DNA from: Chrysaora quinquecirrha
Lineage: Eukaryota; Cnidaria; Scyphozoa; Semaeostomeae; Pelagiidae
Assembly: GCA_014526335.1 (NCBI GenBank)
Contig: JACTAT010000022.1
Span: forward strand, 2,052,604-2,116,603
Reading direction: 5' to 3'
DNA length: 64,000 nucleotides
Made by a program: the position numbers and the translations under genes. Positions 12,151 through 24,400 of this stretch are shown here, in pieces. Position 1 is the first letter of the stretch; every line of letters begins with the position of its first letter. The notes below the pieces were generated by a model that saw only the letters and a list, made by a program, of their open reading frames with translations, was not told the origin of the DNA and did not search any database.

Positions 12151-12933
12151 TTTGAATCTTTTACGAAGAAAACCTTGGCAAAACTTTGGTTGACGATGTT
12201 GAAACCAAGGTCAGAATAAAAAGACACCTGCTAGGTTTAATCTTTGTTATATTGGGTCAATTTGCTTTACCTGATTGGCTGTAAACAATAAAGAACTTTG
12301 TTAACTCTCACGTGAGTGGTTCATTTACGATCATTAACGCAATCCATAAACAATAGAATAACCAACACCACGTTCGTCAAATCACGTGTTCGCATAAATG
12401 ATTCCGAATGCAACCTCGTTTTCGATTGTATTGGAAGTTGCTATTGGTAACGTGAAAACAAAATAAAGATGGTAGCCTGCAAATTTTTGACGTACCGGTA
12501 GATCTCGGAAGTGCTCATGAGACTTAGAAAATTTCGCGGAAACTAAATCTAAAACACAAGGTGGTGTCGTGGATCGATCCCACGACCTCATGATTCACGT
12601 GACAGGCACTAATCCACTGAGCTACCGAAGCGCTGCCGAAACACCGTGATTTTATTGATGTGATGAACGGAATATATAGATATTGATATTGCATATAGCT
12701 GTTGCCAAACAGACAACCCTATTTCCACCCTGAACCCTATGTTGGCCGGGCCCTAAACCCTGGTTGAGAACAAAGAAGACGGGGGTATGCGTGTGTGAAG
12801 CGCCTTCGGCGCTTCATTATATTCCTCCTCCGCTTCAATATCCCTGCTATACTGTACATTACGGGATGAGCACTTCCGAGATCTACCGATATCTAATTTT
12901 TGATACACAACAAATTGGATCTGCGGTGGGAAG
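12151..12933. promoter_or_regulatory. Divergent promoter region, trihelix gene / CFAP126
   Basis: 783 bp between the two start codons, interrupted by a tRNA-like SINE head (12561-12632). The string GCACTTCCGAGATCTACCG at 12870-12888 is matched in reverse complement at about 12495-12513 (CGGTAGATCTCGGAAGTGC). The pair may be the ends of an inverted-repeat element that encloses the SINE head. Promoter function is inferred from gene orientation. Confidence 0.5.
12561..12632 (-). repeat. tRNA-derived SINE head / tRNA pseudogene
   Basis: Read on the minus strand: GCGCTTCGGTAGCTCAGTGG (A box TAGCTCAGTGG at 12614-12624), then a strong T-arm-like hairpin GTCGTGG-GATCGAT-CCACGAC that includes the B-box region at about 12571-12581. 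The would-be acceptor ends do not pair and no good anticodon stem forms, so this is not a working tRNA gene. A Pol III promoter of a SINE is the better reading. Confidence 0.65.
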
Positions 12934-13864
12934 ATGGCTACGAATTTCAGCGCAAATCAGGTAAAAACCTATATATTCTATAGAAAAAGCGACTAGATTA
13001 TTAAATTCGGATTTTTTCTCGATTATATATCTTTATTTTGCCAAAGAAAAGTCTCAGTTCAGGCGTAAAAAGAGAGAAAGACAAGAAGGAAAATGAATTT
13101 AGGCCCCCAGAAGAACATAGGCCATGCTAGGGCGTCGCCCATCTCTCTTCACATAAGCTTGTAAATCCAATCTTTTGAAAATTTTGAAGTCATTAATATG
13201 TATTTTTCTTTCTTCCCTTTCAGTACGAAAATTCATTCGCTGCAAAGCGCTTACAAAATTGGCAAACCCCGAAAAATTTTAAAGAGGTACCTACCAAAAG
13301 ATAGAACTCGATTTCATTTTTCCGAGTTTTTTAACATTAAAGCAGAAGATTTATTAACTTTCAATTGTTCTTGATTTTCTAGCATCCATCATCGAAGAAT
13401 GGCTCAACGATACCAATAAGCAATGACAGGGGACATTTATTGACGGAATTTCGAAGTCAAGCGCGTCCCCTTGGGGCAACTTCAAGGGGACATGGGATTC
13501 TGACATGAATTGCCAACGCACAAAACATTGCCAAACTTTGACAACTTTAAAATCAGAAAATGCAAGCTGTCTCAACAATCAAACTAAAAAAATGCAACAC
13601 CTTAACAAATCAGATTTTAAAATGTCAAACAAAGAACAAGATACGGTTTTTCAAGATTTTAGTAAACTAAAGCCAGATAAAAGTGGAAGCCCTCTGCCAG
13701 AGCTCCATTCTGAAATGCCTGCAGCATTACAAGATATAAAGGTCGCAAGTCCTTTGCAGATTGTGGAGCCGAAATCACCTACAGAAAATAAGAAAATCGC
13801 CAGTCCTGTTCAGCGAAATGATTCAACCTCACCTCTTAAAGAAAACGAACTTATTGATAACTAA
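12934..13864 (+). CDS. CFAP126: Cilia- and flagella-associated protein 126 (Flattop)
   Basis: Three exons: 12934-12960 (MATNFSANQ), 13224-13286 (YENSFAAKRLQNWQTPKNFK) and 13383-13864. The start MATNFSANQYENSFAAKRLQ matches the Flattop N-terminus closely. The next conserved block, SNDRGHLL followed by SASPWGNFKGTWD, is also Flattop-type. CFAP126 is a microtubule inner protein of axonemal doublets and acts at the basal body in planar cell polarity. Between the two halves of the conserved block the frame is broken near 13452: one extra C gives TEFPKSSASPWG and a protein of about 190 residues, near the usual length. As written, the first frame stops at 13507. The Ser/Pro/Lys-rich tail (SPLPELHSE, KVASPLQIVEPKSPTENK) is low-complexity, as in other Flattop proteins. 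An AATAAA at about 14005 could be the poly(A) signal. Confidence 0.88.
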
Positions 13865-14169
13865 AATGTGTAATTTATTCAAGGCTTTGCTTTTGAACTA
13901 CTCTATCGTAACGATTTATGTTTATTTTTAAGAGCACTGAATTTATACGTAAATAACATTGTAAGTAATTAAAGTAAGATCAATGTAGACTTCATTTAAT
14001 AGAAATAAAATGATAAAAATAATAGTCTTTTACGATAATATTTGCTCTTTTTTCTAAAGACAACACTCTTTTATTCTTGTTTGTTGCATGAATTACGTAA
14101 CCAATAAGGTGTAGATAGCAGTTTTATTTGCTTTACTGAGGTGATGACTTTACTTGCGACATATTAACA

Positions 14170-14530
14170 ATAAATCCTGATCATAATCTTAATCTTAATC
14201 GTAAATTTAAACTTAATATAAGGCCTATTCTAAAACTTGATCGTAATATTAAACTTAGTATAAATCTTAAACTTGAACTTAATCTAAATCTTAGTCTACG
14301 ACTCTAAAAGCTCTGAGCTTATTTCACACACCGTAGCATTCGATTAAGATGAAGATTATGATAAAATTTTTATTTAAAGTTCAAGACTTAGACTAACACT
14401 AAGATTAAGATTAAATTCAAGTCTAAGATAAAAGACTAACTTTGATATTAAGATTAATTTTAATATCAAGTTTAAGACTAGGCCTTATATTAAGTTTAAG
14501 ATTAAGATTATGACCAGGATTTAGATTAAG
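14170..14530. repeat. Long imperfect inverted repeat made of CTTAAT-type hexamers
   Basis: The left arm is rich in AATCTTAATCTTAAT units and the right arm in the reverse complement. The arms align beyond the simple repeat: TATAAGGCCT at about 14217-14226 matches AGGCCTTATA in the right arm, and CCTGATCATAATCTTAATC matches GATTAAGATTATGACCAGG. The transcript would fold into a long hairpin. Confidence 0.7.
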
Positions 14531-14639
14531 ATTAAGTCCGAGTTAAAGATAAAGATTAATTTTTAGTTTAAGACTGAGACTAACTCTAAGATTTAGATTA
14601 TGATTAAGATTAAGATAAACTTTCAGAGGTGGGCAAGGG

Positions 14640-15050
14640 CTAGTCTAGCTTACTAATTTACGAACTAAACAACTATCAAGCAGCAAGTGCATCAACTAAA
14701 GAGCTAATGAACTACCTTGCTAAAAAGTTCATTAGTAAATAATTGGTTAACTAACTAACAATGACCAAACAACTTACTAACTAGTTGACTAACAACTTAC
14801 TGAATAACTAACTAACGTATCAATATACTAATAGTTCACCTAAGTTAGCAACTAACTAGCAAAGCAAGTAACAAGCTAACTCACCCCTACCTAACTAAAT
14901 AACTCACTTACAAACTAACAAGTAGCTAACAAACAAGCTAACTAAGTAATTAACTACTTACTAACTAAGTAGGTAAGCAAATAACCAACCAACCAACTGT
15001 CTAATGAACTATGTAACTAGCGAACTAACTAACCAACCATCTAGCCTACT
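14640..15050. repeat. Degenerate (CTAA)n / AACTAACT tract
   Basis: About 400 bp of loosely periodic CTAAC/ACTAA units with many substitutions, of the same kind as the tract in TRAF intron 5. Confidence 0.7.
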
Positions 15051-15439
15051 ACGCGATCTTCAATCAAGGCAGTTTAGCAGAAAAATCAAGTTTTAATGAG
15101 AACTACATCAATTATAACATCATTAAAAAAGATGATATTTGCTATTTTATTCAAATTTCCAACTTGTAACATGGTGGTGCGTAAATCAAAAGTTTAAAAA
15201 AATTACACTGTCTATTAATTTGTATTTTTTGCGTCGATCACTTTTTATCTTCATTGTTCTTTCATTCACTTCTACTGCTGCAAATCTCTTTTGTCACGAA
15301 ATTTTGACAAGAATTCAACTAATTTATTCAGATGTCCATATATGCAAGATCTGATTAAATAAGCCATGCTTTAATATGCAAAATCTAAACATCACTGCTA
15401 TTTGCCGTGAGCTACTTTCTACAACTGTCTCAGTGCTTG

Positions 15440-15545
15440 TTCAACAATCCAATTCAACCCAACAACAATGCAATTCAATCGAATAACAATCCAATTCAAC
15501 ACAACAACAATGCAATTCAATCGAATAACAATCCAATTCAATTTA
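15440..15545. repeat. Tandem repeat of about 42 bp (CAATTCAA-rich)
   Basis: Two and a half copies of a unit alternating CCAATTCAACNCAACAACAA and TGCAATTCAATCGAATAACA, just outside the 3' end of the minus-strand transporter. Confidence 0.75.
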
Positions 15546-15551
15546 CTAAAA

Positions 15552-18500
15552 TCATATCACTGATATTTTTTCGACGGGTGCAATATCATCGCCATCTTCT
15601 TCCTTGCAATAACTCCCCTCTTCGACCCCTAGGTGTCCGTGTGGGGGGAGACAGGGAATAATACACAGTCTCGATTTCGATTTAGCCAGAACTGAACTTT
15701 TCTTATCGTTTGTTTTTGGTAACAAAATAAAAGTGTTATCGCTGGAATTCTCCTCGGAGATTCGTTCTAATTTATCAGCAATTAAATCATTTTTAGATGT
15801 TTCTGTTTCATCAGTAATTAGTATCTGATCGACATCTCTACTTTCCACGTCATCTTCGGCGCAAAAAGGTATTAGAAACATCAAACAGACGCCAGCTGCC
15901 ATAAATCCACCCGCCACATAAAACGCCACTGAATAGCTTCCCGACAGATCGTAAAGCCAACCTAGAACCAAAAACACATCGCTTAATCAATAATGCCTAA
16001 ATCAATCAATATTCCACAGAATCATGTGCAAATTAATTTTTAAATACGCGACAGAAATCATAGGGGGCACATTGCGAGGGTTAGACACGGCATTGGTTTG
16101 AAAATAAGGTTCTAGCGACTTTTAACGGGTTTTAACCACAATGCTTTAGGGTTGACAATAGAAAAAACCACATCCTAGCAAAACGCACACGAGAGAGCAC
16201 ATTTAATCAAAGCACTTGCCGACAATAACACTTGTTTGGATCTTGTCAGAGTATGGCCCTTTCAAAGGGGTGGGGGGGTCCTTTCCTTGCTCCTGAGAAG
16301 CATGCTTCCTTCAGCTTGTAAGGCACCAAGTGCTTCCAAATTCTTGCGTTCTCTCTACACCCAGTTTTTGCGCGACACTCCAAAATCTTAGCGAAAAAGC
16401 GTAACTGCTAGCTTATAACGTAAACATTAACAAAAGTCGAATTTACGAAGTATTATTGTCCAGAAAACAAACGACGCTTACCTGCCACAGGTGGTCCAAG
16501 CATGGTCGGTATAGCCATAATCATAAACAGACTACCAAGGGCTGGAGAGAGCCTTTGAACTCCAACTATTTTCTTTGTTACAAGTGGAATTAAAACAACA
16601 AAACAAGCTTCTGCTAACCCAAAAACTAGCGCATAAACAACTAGTTCAGGATATCCTCTGCCAACTGGAACTAAAGTCGTGGAAATGCTCATAATTAGTA
16701 ATCCAGCTTGATACATGTATAAGATGTTAACTTGTTTTAAGTCGGCTACTTTTCCAGCAAATACTTTGCCGATCGTCGATGTAATTGAGAGAATTCCAAT
16801 TAGAAATGAAGCTCTCTCGTCTGATACACCAAGTAATGCTGCGTATTGTTTCTAAAAATAGATACAGAATTTTTATGGCATCATCTATCAGTGCATCATC
16901 TTAGTAAAACTGGTCACTAGCCTAGACAAAGAACAGACGCCTTCACACTTGAACGTCTTTATCTAGGGTACAGGGCAGGCTTACCCATTCTTCAACGTTC
17001 GCTGAGATTTAGTTGGATGGTTGTTATTCGCTTCGTTTCGAGCGTTAAGCAATTCAATTCAATAGCAATGACTTCTACTCATGAATCAAGTCCTGACAGG
17101 GGACCCTTCTATCGCTAAAAGCACTCTCGCACTCCCTCTGATATTGCGCCTCAAAAGTAAGATCTTCTAAGTCAATCAAATCTTTAAAGTTTGGACTGAG
17201 CATAGCACCCATTCGTGAGTTAACAGCCAGACACGTTTACGACTAGTGCAACGCTATTGCTTTTCCCCAAAACCATATAAGCGACGTTTGTTTAATCAAG
17301 ACTTAATTGTACGTTAAGGTTAAGACCCTTGGAAGTCAATGAAGTTTCTGCGATTTGATTGGCTTTTAAACCATTGACGTGTCTAGAATGAAAGTGAGGC
17401 TGGGCGTAGAAGTGCTACTAGCAATGAGGTTGATTGTAAGCTATATAGTGCAGCAGTACAACAACTTACCAAATGAACAAAGGGAACAAAATAACCAAGC
17501 ATAAACGTAGACAGAGCGACAGTCCAAGCGACATATGCTTTATCCCGCCATATTGAAACAGTCTCTGCTTTCTTATTTTCATTTGATCCTTCTTGTTGTG
17601 GTTGTTGTTTTTGTCGTTTTGGACATCTCCGACTTTGTCGTCTTGCGTATACGTCACTAACCGGCTTAAATGACAGTCCACATATAAAACTAAGGGCATT
17701 AACTAATGCAAGAATCCTTAGACTATTAAACAGTCCAACTTTGGATAAAATAAATTGTGTAAACGGACTGATAACAAGCGTGCCTAGGCCACTGCCTGAT
17801 GAAACAAAACCATTTACTAACGCCAATCTTTTATCAAAATATTCAACGAGAATGATTAAAGTTGGGAAATAACAAAATGAAGCACCAAGTCCCCAAGTTG
17901 CGCCATAAGTGACGTACATGACTTGTAATGATTGCGCAAATGATGACATCACTAATCCAAATACACACAGAAATGCTCCGATGCAAGCGACTACTCGACA
18001 TCCATATTTCTCGCACAATGTTGTTGTCAATGGGCCACATAGAAACATGACTCCGATTCCAAGAGAGCCAACCCATGCTGTAAAGAAAAGATGAAGCAGG
18101 GTTATAGAAAAAGCATCTGAAGTTCCGTTTAGATTAGTAGACACAGAAAGCTACCCTACGAATAGCCTATTTGCCGGAGAAGTGTTTCTGTTTCAGTCTG
18201 CACGGGTCTGTATGGATTGATCGTTTTAAGTCTATCTATACAGACTTCAAAAGAGGCGTGGCCACCAGAAGGATACAAGACTTTGTACCTCCAATACTTT
18301 GGCAGCTAGCTATCTGCCGGGTACAAGTTGGATTTTTCTCCGAACATTCGCCGGCGAGCGAAGCTTTTGCCGGCCTCTTGGTTCAATTTTCTAACGAAAA
18401 GAGGAATTTCTACCGCATTTTTCAGTACTATCGCAACAGCTTGTAACAGAAGTAATTTGAAAACTTGAAGTTTGGATTTTGGTGTGGCTTTGCACACCGC

Positions 18501-20039
18501 TTTTTGTTGGCAAATTGTGCACTGTGCCTCTCCGAAGAACATTCCTAGCTAAAAACATGGTAGAGAAAGGGACAGAAGCCTAGCACCGAAATATTTTTCT
18601 ATTTGTGCTTAAAGTCTCCTGCAACTATGGGTACAATGATTTCAACACTATGGTTACGAAGTCCCAACCCAATGACTGATCGGATTGAAATGAGCGGTGT
18701 GGCTTCCATGTGCTACACCGTCAGACCGTCTAAAAGTCAGACAAGCGATCAGTCATTCAGCAACATTGACAAAATTGACGGAAGGGGCAAGCGATGCAAT
18801 CAGTGCAAGCGACAAGCAGCGAACATTTTGCGCTGCAAGGAAATCAGGGGATTTCTATTGCCAGCAGTATAGGTCAAATTTAGTTATTTGTGACAGCAGT
18901 GTTGACAACTGCGCAGCAAGCAATCAACCATGATTGCCCTATTTTTACCCGGTTCGAAAAGGCTATCGCGTAGGGTTTATTCGTTACTCGTTTATCGCGA
19001 GTACACTTTTGCGCACCTATATGTTACATACCTAAAACTTTACGTTTTAGGCTGTTTTACGTAAATTATGCTGTTTTTGAAGTGAAACTGAGATTTTCGC
19101 ATCGCGGTGTTTTGTTTAATCACAAGGAAATGCCAAAGCAAATATGGAGGTTAACAATACACCCGGAAGTGGGCCTGAAGCAAAAGATAAAGGTTTTATT
19201 AGATGTGATTCGTGATACTGTATTTCACAATACTACATGTAATGCACGCTCAGGTTAAAACTATATCACTATATCACTGTTCTCAGTCCTCGTATCATAT
19301 CATGAAACCTCATGAAAAGGTTTGCCAAGCTAGGCTGATGGGAAATAGCAAAATGCATTTTGCTTGTGCGTCTGTCTGTCTGTTAATTCTGGGTGGAGTT
19401 TTCTAAACGACATGTGCACTTTGAATAAACAAAACAAAAACCGCTTTAGCTGCCAAAGCTTTCATGATCGCGTAAACAAGCATAATCAAACCCGTCCAGT
19501 TATCATATGCCCAATTCATTTTAGGCATAAAATCTGTCAAGACTTGCTTGAAAATTGCATCGTAAGGGCTTCCTTAAACACTTCAAATGACTGAAACCCT
19601 TGAAATAGTTCATTGGGTCAAAGGACACGGTTAAATTCAAAATAGCAACTATTTATTTTATTATTTTGACCGTCGATTGATGCCTCATTTTTACAGCAGA
19701 TTTTTACAGAGAAATTCCTTTTTCATCGCTAATGGATTATTTTTGTTCGTTGATAATTTGATAAAATGATTCATTGAGGGTGCGTCTTTAAGGTAATCTG
19801 GTAAATGGGGGGCAATAACAACAAAACAAAATAAAAGCCGTCTTACCCGTCTCTCCTTTCGAACGACCGTAGGCATGTATCAAAGCAGGGAATATCGTTC
19901 CGGATGAATTTTGCAACCCGACTGCAATAAACTGAACCGAAAAAGCTGCAAACACAACAAGCCATCCATAACCTCCATCTGGATGTGTTTTTAGTTTATC
20001 TTTTAAAACTATTTCTGTTCTAACAAGTTTTTTCCCCAT
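15552..20039 (-). CDS. SLC16-type (monocarboxylate transporter-like) MFS transporter, copy A
   Basis: Four exons on the minus strand: 19847-20039 (start ATG at 20039), 17470-18077, 16482-16851 and 15552-15961. The frame is intact, giving 526 residues. The SLC16 motif in TM1 is present (HPDGGYGWLVVFAAF), as are YFDKRLALVNGFVSSGSGLG between TM4 and TM5 and LGPPVAGWLYDLSGSYSVAFY near TM10-11. Twelve hydrophobic segments are expected, with a basic, Gln-rich central cytoplasmic loop (RRCPKRQKQQPQQEG). SLC16 members move monocarboxylates, thyroid hormone or aromatic amino acids across the plasma membrane, often proton-coupled. By eye, the TM8 Asp/Arg pair of MCT1 is replaced by Ser and Lys here (ITSTIGKVFAG), so a lactate/proton mechanism should not be assumed. 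It is the inverted paralogue of copy B: same exon number and phases, and a third exon of 370 bp in both. Confidence 0.93.
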
Positions 20040-21468
20040 GTTTTCTATCCCGCCCGACCTTAGGCCATCTGTAGCCTCTAGCTTCTGGGTTTAGCTTCAT
20101 CTATTTGTATGATGTAAACACTGATTGATTTAGCAGCAGGACTGAGGAATCCAGCGATTTGATTGGCTGGAATAGAACAGCACGTGATCGGAACATGATT
20201 TCCAGTGAAATAACATGGCAGCAGGTAGGTTTCAATTCAATTCAACTCGTATTTGTGTGGACTTTTGGACTTCTTTTGAGGCCCGAAGGAGAAGCTGGCG
20301 CAAAACGTGATGAAATATTTTTATTTGGAAATATCAAAATAAACCGCGCAAATTCGCTCGAATTTCATTCTGAATTGAGATGGGATTATGATTGAAATGC
20401 GATATTGTGGCCTTTCCTTTGATGTTTTTTATCTGTGAACCTTGCTTTTCCATACAAATACTGTACACCCTATTCTGTTACAGTTGAAAAGCTCGTTTGG
20501 TCTGTACAGTAACTGAGTAGTCCTGTCTCTATATCTATCTATCTATCTAGTCTACAAATTTCTAAAAATACATTTTCTCATTTCTTATTTTTTTATAAGC
20601 TGGAACAAGCTGGACTTGTTCTCTTGTTATTCTTACGTTCTTGGCAAATCGAGCCTCGATGTTCTTACTGTATAAAGTGGGTTCTAAAAAAAGAGTGTAT
20701 GCGATGCAAAATTTATCTGGAGGATATACGAGGGTCGTATAGGGGGGGTCCTTGTTCCCCTGTTCCCTTAGAAAATTATAATTTGTTCCCTTGAGTTTTG
20801 TGGAATTTTCAGAGTGTTCCCTGAAAAATATGTGCAAAATGTTCCCCTTGTTCCCCTAATTTCATGCAAATGTTCCCTGTTCCCTAAGCCATTTTGGGGC
20901 TTGTTCCCATGTTCCCCAGAACCCCTATACGACCCTCATATACGTATAAAAACTTAAAAATTGATAAACGAAAATCTCCCGAGAAACGAAAAACTAATTA
21001 TCAGAAACAGACGCTAACTGTCGCCAACTGTCGCCAAACGCCTCGTGACTCGCGACGCAGTCCAAGGTCAGCCATGGACCATTGGCCTCAACGTACAAGC
21101 CGTACATTAGAAACAAAGGAAAGATTATAGACAACTGGGTGGGTTCAACAAACGAATCCCTCGATGATGATTGGTTAATTTTCATGATGAAATGTTGCTC
21201 TTCTTGTGTATGCAAATTTCACTGTACATGTCAACATATCGACCAATCAAATCACAGTATTACTATGACGTAAGGTTAAGTTTTGATGTTGGATCGAATC
21301 TTTCCTCTCGAACGATTTGGTTTTTTACAAGCGGACTGCCAGCATCAGGTTGGCAGGTTGGCCAAATCCTGAACTTTTACTGATCTTGACACTATGTTTC
21401 ATTAATTTTATCAATAATTATATAATCTTAAGTTTATTAACTTGTCTGGAGATCATAAAGCTGCAAAG
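20040..21468. promoter_or_regulatory. Divergent region between the two SLC16 paralogues
   Basis: 1.4 kb between start codons. It holds (ATCT)n at about 20528-20551 and a TTCCCC-rich inverted-repeat element (20725-20944). A 3' part with several A/T-rich stretches precedes copy B. The two promoters are presumed to lie at the ends. No other gene was recognised. Confidence 0.5.
20725..20944. mobile_element. MITE-like element with GAGGGTCGTATAG termini and TTCCCC-rich core
   Basis: The left end TATACGAGGGTCGTATAGGG is matched by the reverse complement of the right end (CCCCTATACGACCCTCATATA). The interior is an irregular array of GTTCCC(C)TTGTTCCCC units. A diverged relative with the same plan is at about 63147-63377. 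There is no coding capacity. Confidence 0.65.
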
Positions 21469-24400
21469 ATGGGCAAGGAGGAGAAGAGAAAAGAGGCAGA
21501 AGCTGCGGGAAATATGGAAGAAGAAGGCCCACTTGAGGCCGAATGTGTTGAATTTGATTTCACTCCTCCTGATGGTGGATTTGGATGGGTTGTTGTCTTC
21601 GCTGCGTTTTGTGTACAGTTTCTAGTTTTAGGAGTCATGAACAATTTTGGTGTGCTCTTTTCAGAGCTTCTTGTCGAATTCAAACGAGGAAAATCGAGAA
21701 CATGTAAGTTTGATGCAAATTTGGTGTTGATTTAGGCCTACGAATTTTTGTGCTGTAGATTTATGCTTCTGTTTGTGCAGGTAATATTAGAATTTTATTT
21801 TGGCTTGGCAGAGTTTTTCACGGAGGGAGAGCACTGCCTAGTTTTATTTTTCTGGCCGAATACCAAATGAAGCGCTAGACTCTAGATACTCCTTGGGAGA
21901 GTTTTTACTAAACAGCCCCCCTTGATTTTGAATAATTTTGTTTCACGACCAAGAAAGCATTTTGTTGAAAACGGCCATTACATTTTAATCTATTTTGTTA
22001 CTTATTGTAAAATACAAAATATCTATATAAGAAAATGCACCTTTATTCTTGGATTAAATAATTATGTTTGAAATTTTTCTCCAGAGCAGAAAATAACAGG
22101 CGTATGATTAAAGTATCAAATTACAAGCAAGCCCTCAAATTTCTGAAATCGACCGTTAAATTTCACAGAAAGGCCGATTTCTTGTGAAATTTATCAGAAA
22201 TTTTGTTAGTTTCGTAGTTTCCGTGTAACATGGTTACTGTACTTTATAAATTGCGTGGCCGGCATTTGGGAAATTCACGTGAGTTTCCTGTATTGCAAAA
22301 TCACCACAAGAAACAACTGAGATTGTTTTCAGCTTTTCAAAATGTTTTTCGCTGTTGTGGGTCTCGTGACTCGTCTTCAACACAAATTGAATTAATATCT
22401 TTCTTGTTTTTGTCTTTTGAAGCGAAAAGAAAGAAATAAAAGGTTTTAGCAAACAAAAAGAAATTAAATATTAACCACTGAAGGGGCTGCCTTATGCTAC
22501 TCACGTGTTACTGTTCTAGCATCAACCAATCAGCTCGGTTTCAAAATGAATAATTTATTTTTCGAAATTAATTTTCTCAACCATGGTTCGATCTTTTCTA
22601 AATCATGGTTTGATTATGGAATGTTTTCCCAGACACTTTTAGCTGCAATTGCATCATAAATGTTGAATGTTGTACATTCAATTGTTCAAAAATATTTGTA
22701 TCATTTATTTCATATCATTTATTACAGTAACTGGAATCAGTATTTGGGGGGGGGGTTGAAAAACTGTAAAACCACACATTTTTAGCCAAAAATCCTACAA
22801 GCATACATATTTTCCCATAAAACCTCACTAAAATCACAAATTGAAATACTGTAAGTCTTTAAAAAGTCGTTAAAAGTCTTTTGGAAGGAAAAAACCATAA
22901 AACCACACTGAAAATGTTGAAAACTGCAAACCATTATGCTTAATGACCCTCTCAATATCCCCCAAATTCTAGACTTCTGAAAAATCCCTGAAATCAAAAA
23001 ATTTCAAAACTCGTCCATATGAAAGTCTAGATGTTTTAAGTATTGTAGCCAAGTTTGCCATACTTGCATGAAACTCGAACAGTTTAAGATGTTCAAAGAC
23101 TTTGTCACTCTGACTGAAAATTTCACCCCCTGTCAGTTTGTGGTCAACCCAAACTCAAAATGAAGCTTTGCACTCTGAACAGTCAAGAAACTATAAATCT
23201 AGATCTAGACTTAAGTTGAAGTTCCAATGTGCAGAGGCAAAAATTATTGGGGTAATTTTTCAGTCATGTTAGAAATTTTGGAGTTTTCCTTTGAAAATTG
23301 CACAGATTAACACATTTTTGGTTTGTCAAAAATTATGGCCTCTTGACCTTGCCACTCAGAATGTGGCCCCATTGACCCCACCGAATGCTGAATTTCTGCC
23401 ACTGTGGGTATGAGTTCAAATGTATTGTATTATGTTTTTGATTGCATTTTTTCTTTTTAATAGCATGGGTTGGAAGTATAACATATGGACTGATGTTTTG
23501 AGTGGACCAGTATCAACATCACTTTGTGAAAGACTTGGCTGTAGACCAGTTGCTGTACTAGGAGGACTTATAGCTGCTCTTGGCACAATGCTTGCATCAT
23601 TCTCAACAGATATCTATAAAATGTATTTGACGTATGGTTTTCTGTTTGGTGTTGGTGCCAGTATGTGCTACTTCCCGTCAGTAATTATCTTGCCTCAGTA
23701 TTTCCACAAGCACTTGTCACTTGCTAACGGACTTGTATCATGTGGAAGTGGTGTTGGAACAATGGTTATGGGACCAGTAATGCAAGTCATGATTGATAAC
23801 TATGGATGGGTTAATACCGTTCGTTTCTGCAGTGGATTCATGATTGTTGTTACGTTAACAAGTTTAGTTTATCGACCAAGGATTCCACCAATTCCAGCTG
23901 AAATTGCAAAAACAAGGCCATTGTTTGATGTCTCTGTATTCAAGAACAAAGCCTACATTTTGTTTGTTGTTGCACTCTCATTTTTCATGTTGGCTTATTT
24001 TGTTCCATTTGTGCATTTGGTAAGTACCTAGAAAGACTTTCATCATTAGCACTCTTTATTTTATTTGAAATCAAATCAAGGTAAAATGGTGTATATAGAG
24101 TAAGTTGCTAGGATCTCAGGAAGAAGACAAACTTAGGAGACTGGGTGTGATGGTACCATTGCTAGAGTTTGAACTGCAAACCCCAATCTCACTGAGCTCC
24201 TGACACCATTAACTAGCTTGGTAAGCTACCAAAGCACATTCAGCATGCTACAAGCAAGTAAGCATTGGGTCTTTGAGGTAGCCTTGTGCTATTATAGACC
24301 CCAAGATGACCCCTCCCTCTGTCACTATGTACCGATTGAGAAAGGATTTCTAATGTCTTGAGTTCATTATGACTGGGATAAGAGTTGAGTTTCAGCCTGC

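Larger units (their letters stand above)
13865..15551. other. Convergent intergenic region rich in simple and inverted repeats
   Basis: 1.7 kb between CFAP126 and the minus-strand transporter. In order it holds the CFAP126 3' UTR, a long inverted repeat of CTTAAT/ATTAAG units (14170-14530), a degenerate CTAA-type tract (14640-15050) and a tandem repeat of about 42 bp (15440-15545). I see no gene in it. Confidence 0.7.

Noticed and set aside
12561..12632. A functional tRNA gene on the minus strand
   Set aside because: A and B boxes are present, but the acceptor ends do not pair and no anticodon stem with a 7-base loop forms; it fits a SINE head.
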